A DNA stretch of 64,000 nt from Podocnemis expansa (GCA_007922195.1 ML682007.1:12844562-12908561), one strand, 5' to 3'; shown: positions 44,643 to 57,889, numbered from the stretch's first letter. The notes: generated by a model not told the origin, from the letters alone. Translations and numbers: made by a program.

Positions 44643-47246
44643 GTATTGACTTCTGGGCTTAGCTCTGAGACCTTCCCATCTTACTGGGTCCTAAAGACTG
44701 AGCCCTGTGCCTGGAATTTTGCACAATAATGAAACAGTCCTGCAGCCAGAGAGACCTGCAAGTCAAGGCAGCTGGCATTAACCAGCTATGACGTTTTTGC
44801 TGTGTAGATGTACTCACTGTCAGAGGAGAACCTAGAGCTAGGGTTTAAAGGAAAGATAAAGAGAGAAAGATGCTACAGGTGCAAAGCCCTAAACTGGGGC
44901 TTGCAAGTGGAAAGGGAAGAGATCAGTAGTACAAAAGAGCAGAAAATTTATTCAGGTTCATTTGACATGTCTGTAGTACTCTAAAAGGGGTGTGGGCTTT
45001 GTGACTTCTTTGGAGGGCTGAGCCAGAGAAGGAGACAGATACAGAAGACCAGCAGAAGGTGCTGGAGCCGAGGATAACAGCAATGTTATAGCAGAATACA
45101 AGAGAGAGTGCCAAGGATGAGTGTACCACACACCACACAGAGCATGCAAAATTGGAAATACAACTATTTTACCCCACAACAGTGAGAAAAAGTCAAGAAC
45201 AAGGTAGAACTGTAATGGCCAAGCATGCCTGATGTTTTGGCTTTTCAAATCTGGGATCAATTGTGCCAAAACTGTCCTGTGCTCTCCGCTCCCTCTAATT
45301 CCCAGAGGAAAATGTTTGCCCAATTCCCAAAATCCACAAGAAGGTCACAACAGGTCTTGATTTACTGTCTCTGCTTAGGACTAGAATAATGGGAAACAGG
45401 AAGTAGAAATGTTTTTAAAGACCAAACAAAAAGTACATTTCATAACTACCAAACACCATGAGCTAAATTCTGGTCTCACCAACATCCTGTGTAAATCTTA
45501 TCAGGCTTCATTTGCCACTGACTTGAACTTCAAATACATCTGCAACAGAGCTAAAATGGTACCAAATTGGAATTCCCAGAAAATCCCAGCTGTAACTTGC
45601 TGCACTTCACCCTATGTCCAGCAGTGGCCAAGTGGGCTTGCAGAATTCTCTTACACTGCATGGGATGCAACACAGCACATCATTCTTTAAGGGGTGTTAA
45701 GAACCTATCAATATAAGGCTGAGGAAAAGTCTGAAATGAATTACAAGACTCCTGTTAAATCCACTTAATAGATCTTTTGAGATTGCTGGGATTTAACTGA
45801 TGACATTTGTGGAAGTCGGCTTTTTAAACGCAGTTGCTTCACTTTGAATGATAAAGGTAAAAATGAGGAATGTTTGGTTTAACCTCCTCTAGTTGTCTGC
45901 ATTCTGTAGCTGTAGAAAACCCCCAAAAGGAGGCATTGCTATCAACTGGGTCCATATTAAGATGATAAGACATGCAAAAAAAAGATCTTAAAGCACAGTT
46001 CGGAATGTTCTAATTAGTGTTTGTACACAAACTAATTTCTTTCTGGATTAACTAACAAAAAATGCCACATGCTTATTTGCAGAATATGCTGACAACAGCC
46101 ATTTGTCCCGCATCACAGAAGAAAATGTTGGAAAATAAGACCAGAGTTTAATTGTTCAGGGGCCCACAAGCCAATGACTCATATCATCCTGGGGGTAAGG
46201 GCAATCCTTCGTTCTCTGAGCTGCTGCTTTTGACAGGAAACTGATCATTTAAATCCTGTAATGAGAACAACTAGCATGACAGGAAAAACTAATCAGTGCT
46301 AAAATCATGTCTTCTGCTTTCAGTATTGTGAAAATATTCTTGGGGTTTTCCAGCAGAGGTTCATCAATCACACAGGAGGCTGTAACAGTGCATCCAAGAA
46401 AATTATTTTTTCTATAAAAAGAAAGCAATAGCTAATTCTAGTGTTGCTTTTTGCACCAGGATCATCAATCAGCTGATGCAATGGCCCTGACCTTTGCATC
46501 TGGCCAAGCTATGTTGGGCACAGAACTTGGTGGGAGAAGTCAAAGGGGACAAAGTCACCGGCTTGATTGCTCCAGCCAGTTAGTGACACCGAGCTAAGGG
46601 TGGTGGCTCTAAAGTAGCTGGAGAATCTCCTATGCCAACAGAATCCCAAGCCGGCTTACTTGATGAGCTTTCTGGCTCCTTGAGTCAGCAGATTCCTGGA
46701 CTCCCATTATTCCTGTTGTGCTCCACTGGTGCCACAAATAGACACAATGGGAGTCCAAGATTCTGGTTCATTTGCCAGTTGGACCTGATGCTCTTATTCT
46801 AGAAGTTGTAGCTTTTTCTCTCCCTTGCTACTATATCCAGAGATGGTTGCTAATCACTATCAAAGCAGTCGAGCATTGCTGGAGTACAGGAACCCCCTGG
46901 GTGCTCCTTTTCCTGTGGCCACACCTTGTACACCAACTGAAATGGTGGGATACTGTAAGATCTGGTATGCTGGATCGACAGTCTTTGCGCTGTGCTCTTT
47001 CTGTGCTGGGATGGAGTCCCTCTGTTGTTGTGTTGGCCACTGGTCTGCTTTCATTGGTGGTGAATGCAAAGTGGCCACATCAAAGCACAGGATCTGGATT
47101 ACTGGCTTCCATATATACTCCCTTCTGGTTCCTTTAAAGTCACTGGGAGTTTCTCTATGGAATACAATGAGAACAGGGTTTGATCCATCCATTTGTCTGT
47201 CCATCTGAGAAATATTATTAGCTCGTGTAGCAGAATTTGACTAATA
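44643..47246. other. Unassigned non-coding stretch
   Basis: Frames up to 127 codons (46772-47208) overlap on both strands and look random. No repeat recognised with confidence. Confidence 0.45.
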
Positions 47247-47325
47247 AACTACATGGCCTGCATTGTGCAAGAGGTCAGACTAGATGATTGGATTAGTTCT
47301 TTCTGACCTTAGAGTCTACAAAGCT
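47247..47325 (+). mobile_element. CR1 LINE 3' end
   Basis: ACATGGCCTGCATTGTGCAA, GAGGTCAGACTAGATGATTG and TTCTGACCTTAGAGTCTACA, the sense CR1 tail. Confidence 0.75.
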
Positions 47326-49746
47326 ATAAATCTGCTAATTCACATACTGTATAATTTGAAATGGTGGGTCGGATAAAGAAAAGGGGAAAATATGATTTCA
47401 CCACACGTGTCTGCAAAAATTTAATAGCAGAGAGCTGAAAAGAGGCGTCACAATTTAAAAACCTCCTTATTTTAACAGAAAAGACCACAGGACATTTTCT
47501 GGGACAGTACAAACAACTACAAAAAGTTAAAACAGAATTTATACTGGCCAAAATTAATGGAAAAAGTTCATCTTGTTCTGCATTAAGACTTGCTCTGGTC
47601 ACTTACTGACAATATTCACAATGCACAATGGGTTTCCTGGTCATTAGAGTGAATTACCTGGTTTCTGCAACATTGTGCATATCAGAATCTAAGTCAGAGC
47701 TGAACATAATGTAAAGTTTTCATTAGTACAATAATTATGCTGTGAAGTCCCTGGCGATCAAATTTAGCAACCAGTTTTACTGCCTGACTGTTTACAGTGC
47801 AAGAAATACTAATTGACCAGCTCACAATTTGTGGTTGATATAATGTTTTGCACTGTATTTTGGCTTTTGCTGTGTGGGGCTTAGATGTCTTATGATGCAT
47901 TTTATAAATAACTTAGACAAATAAATGAATTAAATACAATTTACAGTGATGACTTCCAACAGAAAAGGATGTTCCAAAGACCTTTCAAAAGTCAAAATTA
48001 CTTAGGACTGAGCAGCACTGCAAAGCCTATACATTCTGTCAACTTTTTCAAACCTGTAGTTAAATCTGCTACATGGTTCAAATTTGCCTGCACTTAGCCC
48101 TAATAATGAGATTCAACTGAACCTTTTTTGTATATTAGTTAAAGAATTACAGTCAGGGCATTGAAACAAAGCATGGGAAAGGTTCCAGTGATGTTTGAGA
48201 AGTGTGGCTGGTTTGGTCAGTGGAAGCAGAGAATAAATCGAAACTATCAAGGAAGGAGTTATGATTAATCTGACTACTAGGAGGGTAAGGACCACGTAAA
48301 AAATAGCACTACAGATGTACAAATGACTCCAAAAACATTTTATGAGCATCTTCACAAACAATACATTTGAATTTGCTCCCATCTCTTCAATATTTCCTTT
48401 TTGTGAAAATTTTCAACCAAACTTTAATGGAAACAACCAATCTGAAACCATCATTAAAGAATATTACTTGAAAATGAATGTCAAATTTATACAGGGCAGT
48501 TGCACTAGAAGCTATTTATAGGAGTTGCATTCTCTTAGGCAGGATAAACAAAACTTTATCCATGCAGCTGACTAAAATTAACCAAAAACATGTGTGCCAG
48601 AAGCTGTTCACATATATGATCCCTAGATGATAATTCACAAAAATTATGTGGTGAATTTCTATTAAAAATTAATAACAAGATTTTCACAGATAATTTGTGA
48701 ATAGCTAAAAAAGCAACACTAATCAAATAAACTCTTAAATGTGAATTACTTACTCTGCTTCTGTTAAGAAACTGGTACTAAACAAAGGACAAAGAAGAAA
48801 AACATAAAGAGCTCAGTACTTGTACCTGCTTGCCCTGGAGGGTAGAGAATTTTTCAGTGTAGAATGAGCTATAAGAAACCATTGTATGCACCGTATATGC
48901 ACCACCTTCAGAAAAATTGCATTATTTTAATTTATGGCCTCCAGGACTTGAAATATTATCACAAATACAAAAAACAAAAGATGAGTATAATCACTCTACA
49001 GCGTGTACAATCTTGGCTAAAAAAATCCCATGGTAATGTAAAAGAAAGCCATTTCAAATGGAACAAAGAAACATCAGCTCTATAGTCAATATAAGAGCTA
49101 TACAAAATAGAGGTTTTGTTTCATGCACCCTGAGTTTCATTTTGCAGATCAGTAGTTGCCTTAGACTCCAGGCTCCTTCTAAAAGTGAAATATTTACACT
49201 TTTAAGAGACAGTCCTACATTAAACATCACATCAAATTCAACTTTTTACACAATAATTGAAAATGCATCAAGCAACACATGAACTGAAAGAGAGTAATCA
49301 CATACTTAAGTTAGCAGTCAAGAGTTAAGTAGGGGGCTGAACAAATATTTTCTTCCCATTAGTTAATGATAGGAATGTTTTAATTCTCAAATGATTAAAT
49401 AAACAGCAGCTTAGTTGGTTGACGTTTACTACATTAGAGTTAAGAGCAATAAAAGCTTTTTCAGAGATACTATTCATCTGGAACATTTGGGTAAAGCGAC
49501 TATAAGTAACATTCAAAATGATGAATGATACTTTTAAAAGGGACTTTTCATAATTCAGGATTTTTCTACTTGTATAGGGAAGTAGAAAAGTTTTCATTTT
49601 CTAGCCTGCAATTATACATAAAAATCGTGACACAGAGCAGGTTCCAGGCCCACTTGGATTTTTCCTGCATACAAATTAGAACTTGTTTCATTGTACAAAC
49701 ATTAAATATTCTGATTCTGATGTCATCTATATCTGCTTTGCAATAA
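47326..49746. other. Unassigned AT-rich stretch
   Basis: No recognised repeat, exon or RNA gene. Short frames only. Confidence 0.5.
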
Positions 49747-49980
49747 AACAAAACACGAGTCCTGTGGCACTTTTTAAGGCTAACAAATATATTTTTCCCA
49801 TGAGCTTTGATGGAAGAAAATCCCACTTTGTCAGACACTTGAAGATGGGGGAAGTGTTTGATGAAATGGGATTTTCTCCCATGAAAACTCATGAGATAAA
49901 CAAATTTGTTAGTCTTTAGAAGAGCCACAGGACTCTGCTTGTTTTGCTGAACCAGACTAACAAACTACCCCTTTGGAACT
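49747..49980 (+). mobile_element. Family A retroposon, full fold-back
   Basis: Short left arm from AAACACGAGTCCTGTGG, both hairpins with GAAGATGGGGGAAG between them, and long right arm ending CTACCCCTTTGGAACT. No flanking duplication found. Confidence 0.75.
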
Positions 49981-51807
49981 TGGCCCTAATTTATAGTGGA
50001 CAAAGTAAAGCTGGATTAATTGCTCCGGTAGCTGTTCTGTCACTTCCTATAAAGGGGTGTTGCTAAGCCTTAGTTTGCTGTTTTAACATGTCCTTTAACA
50101 AGATGCCAAGTGGGATTTTCAGAAACAGCTAAATTGGCTTAAGAGCATGTGTCCCGGTCACTCATGTGTCTCAGTTATTTACACCTCTGACATAAAAATA
50201 CCTTCTAGATCATCCTTCCCTCCCATGCAAAATCCTTGGGTGGGGCTGACAGGGAGGAAATCATGACAAGGACAACCTTACTGAGATGCCACCACACCCT
50301 CCCATTGGAGGGATTGCAATGTTCACAAACCAGATTATGAGAGATCCCCCTAACTCTCTGTCTCATCCATTCCTCAATCTATTATACCCTTCAGACAGCT
50401 CAAAGACTCCCTGCTGCAGTGTCCAAAGGGAGGGAGAGATGATCCCACAAAGATGACTGACCTCCTTTCTGTGAGGAACATGGAGAGGTTCATGCATGGA
50501 TCTCTTGTGCAAGCCTATGGAGCACATCTTGGCACACCCGTATCACCAAAACTGCACATACCCAAATAAAGAATAGAGAAGGGAACTAGGTATTGTTTAT
50601 ATTCCTTATCTTACAAGGCTGGGTGTTCAAACATGTCATCTCTACATGATGTATAAACAGTATTACAGAAAAGCTTACAGTAAACAGAAATAGTAAGAGG
50701 CTCATGGTTTTACTGGAACAATGCATAGAGTAATTTACTCAAAGCATATAATTCAGTTAAACCTTTTGTCATCACACATATTGCCCCTCTGCATGGACAG
50801 CAAGCCATTCAATGACTCCTTTCCTGAAACTCATCACAGCACATTAACTTGGTTATCAGAGAATCTGTTAATCTGAAATAGTTTCCCATTTTTCATCTGC
50901 CCTGCTTTTTAAAGTTAACCTCACCTTTTAATTACCCAGAAGGATATGATGGGCAGCTTCATCTTCTCTAAATGCCTGCACTGGGCATTTTGAGATATTT
51001 TATCTCCAACCAGAAGGCAAATTAAGCATGGCTGGCAGATGAAAGAGGATTCTAAAGCATCCTCAGTACGTCCCCAGTTAAAAGTGACATGTTCCTGTTG
51101 GGTGGCTACCTGTACTGTAAAACAGACCCTTGCCTTGCCACGGATAAGTGGGCTGTGAAGAATCCAAACTTTTATCATGCACTGCCAAATTACCCCTCAT
51201 GTTCAGCAAGTGTAGAAGGCCCATAAAACAAATGTCAACCTACTGAATGACTTAATTCTATCTTAGACCCTGAAACACAAACAGCCTTTAACTAAGTAAA
51301 CCTTTGGTGATTTCTCTGATGAAATAAAAATGATTTATTATAGTTAGGATTTTTTGGCTGTTTTTCATAAATCTAGTAATAAAATCTAGCATATAGAAGG
51401 AAAAAAATCCTACTGTCAACAATAAAAACAAACATCTACTATAATATTAGGAAGAAGCTTCATGAAGTCCAAATAGTCTAGAACAGCAACCAAGTTATGT
51501 ATCAAGCGATACCAGTACAGCCACCCCAAAGGTTACAAAAATCAGGAAGTTTTATTTCATTTTCCTCTGAGCCCAGTCTGTTGCTACAGGCTTCATGGCT
51601 AACTTCCAAACCTGCTGAGATAACCCTGACGATGAAATAATGTCAGTCCACAGGCTGGTCCTTTGTGGAGCAGAGAATTTCTCCTATTTTGATAACAGTT
51701 GTCAACTCTGCCTGCTATGCTAAATCACTCTCAGCTAGGCAAATGGCTGAAAACACTGGTGAAGAGTTGTTCTCGAACTTTGTATCTGTGAACAGGATAA
51801 CATCTAC
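49981..51807. other. Unassigned non-coding stretch
   Basis: No recognised repeat or coding family. Confidence 0.5.
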
Positions 51808-51816
51808 CTCAGCATG

Positions 51817-52055
51817 AGAACCAAGGAGTCTTTTGGCACTTAAAGACTAACAGATTTATTTATTGCATGAGCTTTTGTGGGAGAATATCCCACTTTGTCA
51901 GATGCTTTTTAAGTTCTCCCTCTTCAAAGCATCTGACAAAGTGGGATATTCTCCCACGAAAGCTCATGCGATAAATAAATCTGTTAGTTTTTAAGTGCCA
52001 CAAGACTCCTTGCATTTTTTTGCTTTACTAGACTAACATGGCTGCCCCTTTGGAA
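51817..52055 (+). mobile_element. Family A retroposon, full fold-back
   Basis: Short left arm (AACCAAGGAGTC), two hairpins, long right arm ending GGCTGCCCCTTTGGAA. Perfect 9-bp duplication CTCAGCATG (51808-51816 and 52056-52064), with further partial identity beyond. Arms pair over about 110 bp with few mismatches, so it is a young copy. Confidence 0.85.
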
Positions 52056-52086
52056 CTCAGCATGGGAGTGGCAAATGGAAAACATT

Positions 52087-52162
52087 TCATAGAATCATAG
52101 AATCATAGGGTTGGAAGGGACCCCACGAGGTCATCTAGTCCAACCCCCAATTGTCCTGAATG
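52087..52162 (-). mobile_element. CR1 LINE 3' end
   Basis: CATAGAATCATAGAATCATA, then GGGTTGGAAGGGACCCCACG, then GGTCATCTAGTCCAACCCCC: the reversed CR1 tail with its reiterated octamer. Well preserved. Confidence 0.9.
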
Positions 52163-52929
52163 CTTGTTAAAAGAAGAACATAATGCTGGCTATCCTACAT
52201 TTCACCAATATAGGTCAGAAAAATAGAGTGAACAGTACTGACAAATAAAAGGAAGCAGAATGAAATATTCAAATAAAGCATTATCTAGAGGATAAAAATC
52301 TCAGGGAGAGAAAAGACCAGAAAAAAATACTAAGCAAAATATTAAAAAAAGAAAATTAAAATAAATGGTGTGAGGAAATATTAGTTAGAATTGCTTGGAT
52401 ACATTCTGGCCTTTTCTTTGTATAAAAACTGTAGACACGCACATGAGCATTGGTAGAATTTGCTGTGCAGTCTATCACACAAATTACACAACAGGAGGAA
52501 TAAAAATTCTTCAAGAACCAAATAACTTCATGTTAATACATACTTAAACTGTTTGTTCCTACATTTGAGGGAGTAGATTAAGGTCTGCAGCAGACATAAG
52601 TTTAATATTCTGTTAACTGCTACCCAGTCACCTTTTTAAAAGGATTTAATTCCTTATTAGACTAGATTGACTAGGCCATGAAGAGAAGCATCTCCCCAGA
52701 AGCTGCCTTCTACTCAAACTTTCTGCCTTGGAACTCTAATGGTGCATGTTTTTATTTATTTCTTACCTCTTTAAAATACTCTGAAGATCATAACAGCACA
52801 AACATTACACTGTAGTGCTCTCCCGCTCAGAAGGTGTTTCGTAGTTTAGAGACCACCACAGCAAAACAGCCATGATGAATGCCAATGGAAAATCCCTGGT
52901 ATAAGAAAACTGTCAACTCTATACTCTAT
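52163..52929. other. Unassigned AT-rich stretch
   Basis: No recognised repeat or coding family. Confidence 0.45.
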
Positions 52930-53334
52930 GGGTGTGTTCACACAGCAGTCTTATTTCGAAACAACAGAGGCTGTTTCAAAATAAGAAAGGCCATGTTCAC
53001 ACGACGCACCGTTGTTTCGAAACAATGGGTTCTGTTGTTTTGAAACAACGGCATTGTTTCAAAACAACTTAAACCCCATGTGGGGACGAAACAACGTTGT
53101 TTCAAAATGATTGTTTCGAAACAATGCAGTCTGAACATGTTGTTTTGAAACAACGGTGACTCGTTTCGAAACAACTGTTGTCTGAACTTGTTATTTCGAT
53201 TCCTGCTTTTTTCCTTAATTCGAATTAACAAACTGTTAATTTGAATTAACTTATTTCGAAATAAGGCGTTATTTTGATACAACTTGTATCGAAACAACTT
53301 GTATCGAAATAACCCCCTGTGTGTGAACATAGCC
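52930..53334. mobile_element. TTTCGAAA-rich fold-back MITE (family C relative)
   Basis: Ends GGGTGTGTTCACACAG and CTGTGTGTGAACATAGCC with TAT on both sides (52927-52929, 53335-53337). The interior is almost wholly palindromic units TTGTTTCGAAACAA and TTATTTCGAAATAA. Non-coding; its 130-codon minus-strand frame only reads the repeat. Confidence 0.75.
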
Positions 53335-53736
53335 TATTTGTTTAACTATTTACCCCCCGATCTAAAATTTCTTTTACAAAACATCACTGAGATGAGGGAG
53401 AATCCAGGGCAAAGTGCTGCACTCTACCCTAACCTTCCAGAAAACTACTTCTAGCCACACAACTGCAAAAGCAGTAAAAGTCTGAATTAAACTAATTTCC
53501 CACCTTGACAGGAGCAGGAGGCAGGAGAGCGAGCATCAAGGCCTATGTGGGGACTGTTTATCTGCTAGAATTATCAAGTCCAGAAATTTAAATTCCTGAT
53601 TAAAAGATGAAAAGCTACTGTGTTTTGAGTACATAAACCAACATTTTCAAGCGTGGGTGCCAAGTCAGGTTCCTGAATTTATATTTAGGTTCTCAGGTAC
53701 CAGATCTGTACTGTAATTGGGCAACACTGTTAAAAC
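53335..53736. other. Unassigned non-coding stretch
   Basis: No recognised repeat or coding family. Confidence 0.4.
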
Positions 53737-53946
53737 CAGGGGTCTCAAACAGGTGGCCCATGGGCCGCATGCAGCTCCTAAAGCTATTTCCTGCGGCCCG
53801 CAGTAACATGACCATTACTGATATTTTCAATATCATTGTATGGAAAGGCTTCAGTGGTGCGGCTCTCAGGCTACTGTACTAAGCCTCATGCGGCCCTCTA
53901 CTAGTCCTCGTGCAGCCCTCATGGTGATTTGAGTTTGAGACCCCTG
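53737..53946. mobile_element. hAT MITE, 210 bp
   Basis: Perfect inverted ends CAGGGGTCTCAAAC and GTTTGAGACCCCTG, flanked by GTTAAAAC and GTTAAAAT (seven of eight). The interior contains GGCCCGCAG and GCGGCCCTC phrases common to this hAT group. Confidence 0.88.
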
Positions 53947-53954
53947 GTTAAAAT

Positions 53955-55064
53955 TGATTTTGGTTCCTTCTACACCACAAGACTGATAGTTCTGAAATTA
54001 TGAGAATGGGACAGACAGAAAGAACAATTTATGTCCTACATGATATATTGTAACATGATACCAGAATGTAACGTGTAGTGTAGTGTAGCATAGTCCTAAA
54101 CAGAGACAAGAAGGCACTTTTGACTGAAGTGTGCTCTGCTCTTACTCAGTTTTTAAACAGCAGGCCCTTTGTTTAGTTTCTCTTAGAACGGGGACTTTCC
54201 TGTCCTTGCATTTACTGGAAACAGAGTAGGGTTTTCCAAGCCCGATCATTACTGAGAGCTTTTTTTTTCCTCTCAGTTTTCAGTAGGACACAGAACTTTT
54301 TGCAGCTATGTCTACAAGCCCTTGTATGAAGATTTCATCTATGAAGCGAGTTCTGAGGCCATATATTAATGCCTTGCGCTTTACTCTTGCAGATTCAGCT
54401 GCTGCTGTCTTCACAAAGCTTCATTTCGTGACCCTGTCACAGTTATTGTCAAATGTTTGCTGAGAATAACTGACTTTAAACAAATTTACAACCAAAGATA
54501 GTCATGGACTTCCTCCCACATCTGCAATGGCCACACTGTGCTTTAAGCAAAGCCTATCTCCAATCCCTTCTTAATCTAAGTTATATAAAATGGTTATACT
54601 GTAGCTCTGCATGCATTCAGTGGTAGCACTTTGGAGGTGGAAGACTTTAGTAAGGCCTTCTAGTTCACAGCTTGATGCAGCTGCTCAGATTTTTCTCTCT
54701 TCCAGCTGCTTTCACTGAACTGATTGCTGGCTTATTTATGTCTTATGCCACCTTTAAGAGGCAGTTACTTCACAGGGAGGAAGCAGGCTGAGAGCAAGCA
54801 TGAGAATGACCATCACAGTTAAAAAAAAAAAACATCCTGCAACTCCCTTCTAGAAAGCCTTGAGCATTTCAGTAAAAATGTCCATTTCCCCACCTCCATG
54901 TTAGTGATAGTGGAGCCATTAAACAATCAACATTTCCCACCACAGTTCTTTCTACTCCAAAGCCTGATCTTCAATACATAGTTATGTTAACCTAAACTGC
55001 TTTGTGTTAATCTAGCAGTGTAAATGTCTTCACTTACGTTTGGCTGCTGCAGAGCTAAGCATCA
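53955..55064. other. Unassigned non-coding stretch
   Basis: Includes a 12-A run at 54821-54832. No gene seen. Confidence 0.45.
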
Positions 55065-55452
55065 GCCCTAATCTACACTTAGGGCTTTTCGCTGTGGCAG
55101 TCAACCGGCATTTAACGCAAGGTATGTAAACTGTCTTGTGTAAATGCCAATGACTTCCTAAGCTGCTGGGACACACTGGAGAAAAAAAACAACAAGCAGT
55201 TGTGTGGCACTTTAAGACTAAATCTGTTAGTCTTAAAGTGCCACACAACTGCTTGTTGTTTTTTTACTGGACTAGACTAACACGGCTATCCCTTTGGACA
55301 CTGGAGAAAGCCAACCACAAATCCTTTGCAGGCAGCTTTCCTCTACATCTCTTGGGAGCCAAGACTTCCAGTGCCAACTTCCAGGAGTTCAGACTTGCTG
55401 CTAAGCGCTCCTGGAACGCCAGGCTGATGCCACCATCAGTGTAGACATAGCC
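55065..55452. mobile_element. Family C MITE containing a family A insertion
   Basis: Left end GCCCTAATCTACACTTAG and right end CAGTGTAGACATAGCC; 3-bp duplication TCA on both sides (55062-55064 and 55453-55455). The family A copy at 55185-55297 interrupts it. Confidence 0.65.
55185..55297 (+). mobile_element. Family A retroposon nested in family C
   Basis: Perfect 12-bp duplication ACACTGGAGAAA (55173-55184 and 55298-55309). The two arms (AACAACAAGCAGTTGTGTGG and its inverse) are separated by only a few bases, giving a tight hairpin. Long right arm ends GGCTATCCCTTTGG. Confidence 0.8.
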
Positions 55453-55980
55453 TCAGTTTAGTAAGACCTACCTTAGTGACATAGAGTCACAGCAGACACA
55501 GTCTCAGTGTAGATGCTGCATTGCTAAAATCATTTGTTAGTAGCTTTCAGGGGCTACCCCACACTGACAATCCAATCCATACAAGTGCTCTTGCTGCAGG
55601 TGGGCGCTGCCACCACAAGGAGCCAAATGGGCACACTCATGCGCTATTTAAGGATTGTGGTGAGTGGGTGCTGACACAAGTTAGGCCGACATAATTTTGT
55701 AGGACAGACAGGGTCTGAGTGTTGAAGGAATGTAGGAAAGCCCTAGGCTCTGATCAGAAAAATCCTTACCCCACTCCTGAACTTTACTGTGGTGAGCAGC
55801 CCCCACCCAGGGGAACTTAAAGCACTAGTGGGTTTTAAAAATGTTCAGCAGTTGTTCTATCCTGAACAAGTTAAGGGCAAAGTTGGGGCCAGCATCTTCC
55901 TCGGTTCCTGCCCTTAACTCCCTTTCTTCCCTTCTATCCTCCTCTGCATCTATATATTTACACCTGTTATTTTTTTTTCC
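55453..55980. other. Unassigned non-coding stretch
   Basis: No recognised repeat or coding family. Confidence 0.4.
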
Positions 55981-55984
55981 ATTT

Positions 55985-56211
55985 CATGCCTTTGAGGAAG
56001 TGAGATTTTCTCCCATGAAAGCTCATGCAATAAGTAAAAGTGTTGGTCTTTAAGTGCCCCAGGACTCCTTCAAACAAACAAGCATCTGACTATGTGGAAT
56101 TTTCTCCCACAAAGGCTCATGTGAAAAATAAATTTAGTTAGTCTTTAAGTGTCACAGGACTCCTTGTTATTTTGCTGGAATAGACTAACACGGCTGCCCC
56201 TCTGGAACGTG
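55985..56211 (+). mobile_element. Two head-to-tail family A units
   Basis: Unlike the fold-backs, this copy has two units in the same direction: GAGGAAGTGAGATTTTCTCC to CAGGACTCCTTC, then CTGACTATGTGGAATTTTC to the complete end GGCTGCCCCTCTGGAAC. The first unit lacks the final ~35 nt. Confidence 0.7.
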
Positions 56212-56536
56212 TCCCTTTTCTCTGGGCTCTTTCCCCATTCTTTAAGGCCAATGGAACCCACGCCCTCCTCTGGCATGGGGTTTGGATGGGATGCCAGGTG
56301 CAGCAGCACTATCGTGGTGCCTGTAGGAGTGCTGCAGCACCCCACAGAGCGGGATGGGCCCTGCAGGGCACCTGAACCCCAGCCTCTGCCCATGTGAGCA
56401 CTTCCCTGCCTCCAGCTGGGGAGCAACCTCATGGCCAAAGGAGGGGGGCACAGCAGCTTCCCGAGGACTTGAAATTAGGAGGGGTGTAGGGGTGCTCACT
56501 AAATTGGTCTAACCGTTAATAGCTGACAACTGGGGG

Positions 56537-56706
56537 CACTGTTCCCTCTAAGCTGCGTGCACAGGTCGTGAAACCCATGCACACAACAAAATAAAGTGCA
56601 CCCGAAATATTCAACAGTGCTACATTAGTGCACACAAAGAAATTTTTTTGCTCACAGAAAGAATATTGTTGTGCACATAACCCACGAAAAAATAGAAGGA
56701 ACATTG
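56537..56706. mobile_element. hAT MITE inserted in the satellite
   Basis: Ends CACTGTTCCCTCTAAGCTG and AGAAGGAACATTG, a sibling of 43522-43707. Flanks ACTGGGGG and CTGGGGGG overlap as CTGGGGG on both sides. It sits within a satellite unit, so the array is older. Confidence 0.8.
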
Positions 56707-56995
56707 CTGGGGGGATGTTGGGAAATTCGAGAGGGTGTGGCTGCTGGGGCGCTCACTAAATTGGTCTAACACTGTCACTAGCTGACAAAAGGGAGGACTG
56801 TTGGGAAATTCAGGGGGGTGTTGGGGCGCTCACTAAATTGGGTCTAAGACTGTGTCTAGCTGACAACTGGGGGGATGTTGGGAAATTCAGGGGGGTGTTG
56901 GGGCGCTCACTAAATTGGTCTAAGACTGTGTCTAGCTGACAGTTGGGGGGACTGTTGGGAAATTCAGGGGGGTGTTGGGGCGCTCACTAAATTGG

Positions 56996-57889
56996 NNNNN
57001 NNNNNNNNNNNNNNNNNNNNNNNNNNNNNNNNNNNNNNNNNNNNNNNNNNNNNNNNNNNNNNNNNNNNNNNNNNNNNNNNNNNNNNNNNNNNNNNNNNNN
57101 NNNNNNNNNNNNNNNNNNNNNNNNNNNNNNNNNNNNNNNNNNNNNNNNNNNNNNNNNNNNNNNNNNNNNNNNNNNNNNNNNNNNNNNNNNNNNNNNNNNN
57201 NNNNNNNNNNNNNNNNNNNNNNNNNNNNNNNNNNNNNNNNNNNNNNNNNNNNNNNNNNNNNNNNNNNNNNNNNNNNNNNNNNNNNNNNNNNNNNNNNNNN
57301 NNNNNNNNNNNNNNNNNNNNNNNNNNNNNNNNNNNNNNNNNNNNNNNNNNNNNNNNNNNNNNNNNNNNNNNNNNNNNNNNNNNNNNNNNNNNNNNNNNNN
57401 NNNNNNNNNNNNNNNNNNNNNNNNNNNNNNNNNNNNNNNNNNNNNNNNNNNNNNNNNNNNNNNNNNNNNNNNNNNNNNNNNNNNNNNNNNNNNNNNNNNN
57501 NNNNNNNNNNNNNNNNNNNNNNNNNNNNNNNNNNNNNNNNNNNNNNNNNNNNNNNNNNNNNNNNNNNNNNNNNNNNNNNNNNNNNNNNNNNNNNNNNNNN
57601 NNNNNNNNNNNNNNNNNNNNNNNNNNNNNNNNNNNNNNNNNNNNNNNNNNNNNNNNNNNNNNNNNNNNNNNNNNNNNNNNNNNNNNNNNNNNNNNNNNNN
57701 NNNNNNNNNNNNNNNNNNNNNNNNNNNNNNNNNNNNNNNNNNNNNNNNNNNNNNNNNNNNNNNNNNNNNNNNNNNNNNNNNNNNNNNNNNNNNNNNNNNN
57801 NNNNNNNNNNNNNNNNNNNNNNNNNNNNNNNNNNNNNNNNNNNNNNNNNNNNNNNNNNNNNNNNNNNNNNNNNNNNNNNNNNNNNNNNN
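56996..57889. other. Assembly gap (894 N)
   Basis: N run beginning and ending inside the 77-bp array, so the missing sequence is probably more of the array. Confidence 0.99.

Noticed and set aside
46772..47208. Overlapping frames of 121 and 127 codons
   Set aside because: Two different frames are open over the same bases, with minus-strand frames too; no recognisable family.
49683..49928. Paired frames on both strands with IFPMSFDGRKSHF-like sequence
   Set aside because: They are the translation of the fold-back repeat arms; the same peptides appear at 2933 and 42159.
52938..53330. 130-codon frame rich in Phe, Arg and Asn
   Set aside because: It translates TTTCGAAA palindromes of a MITE.
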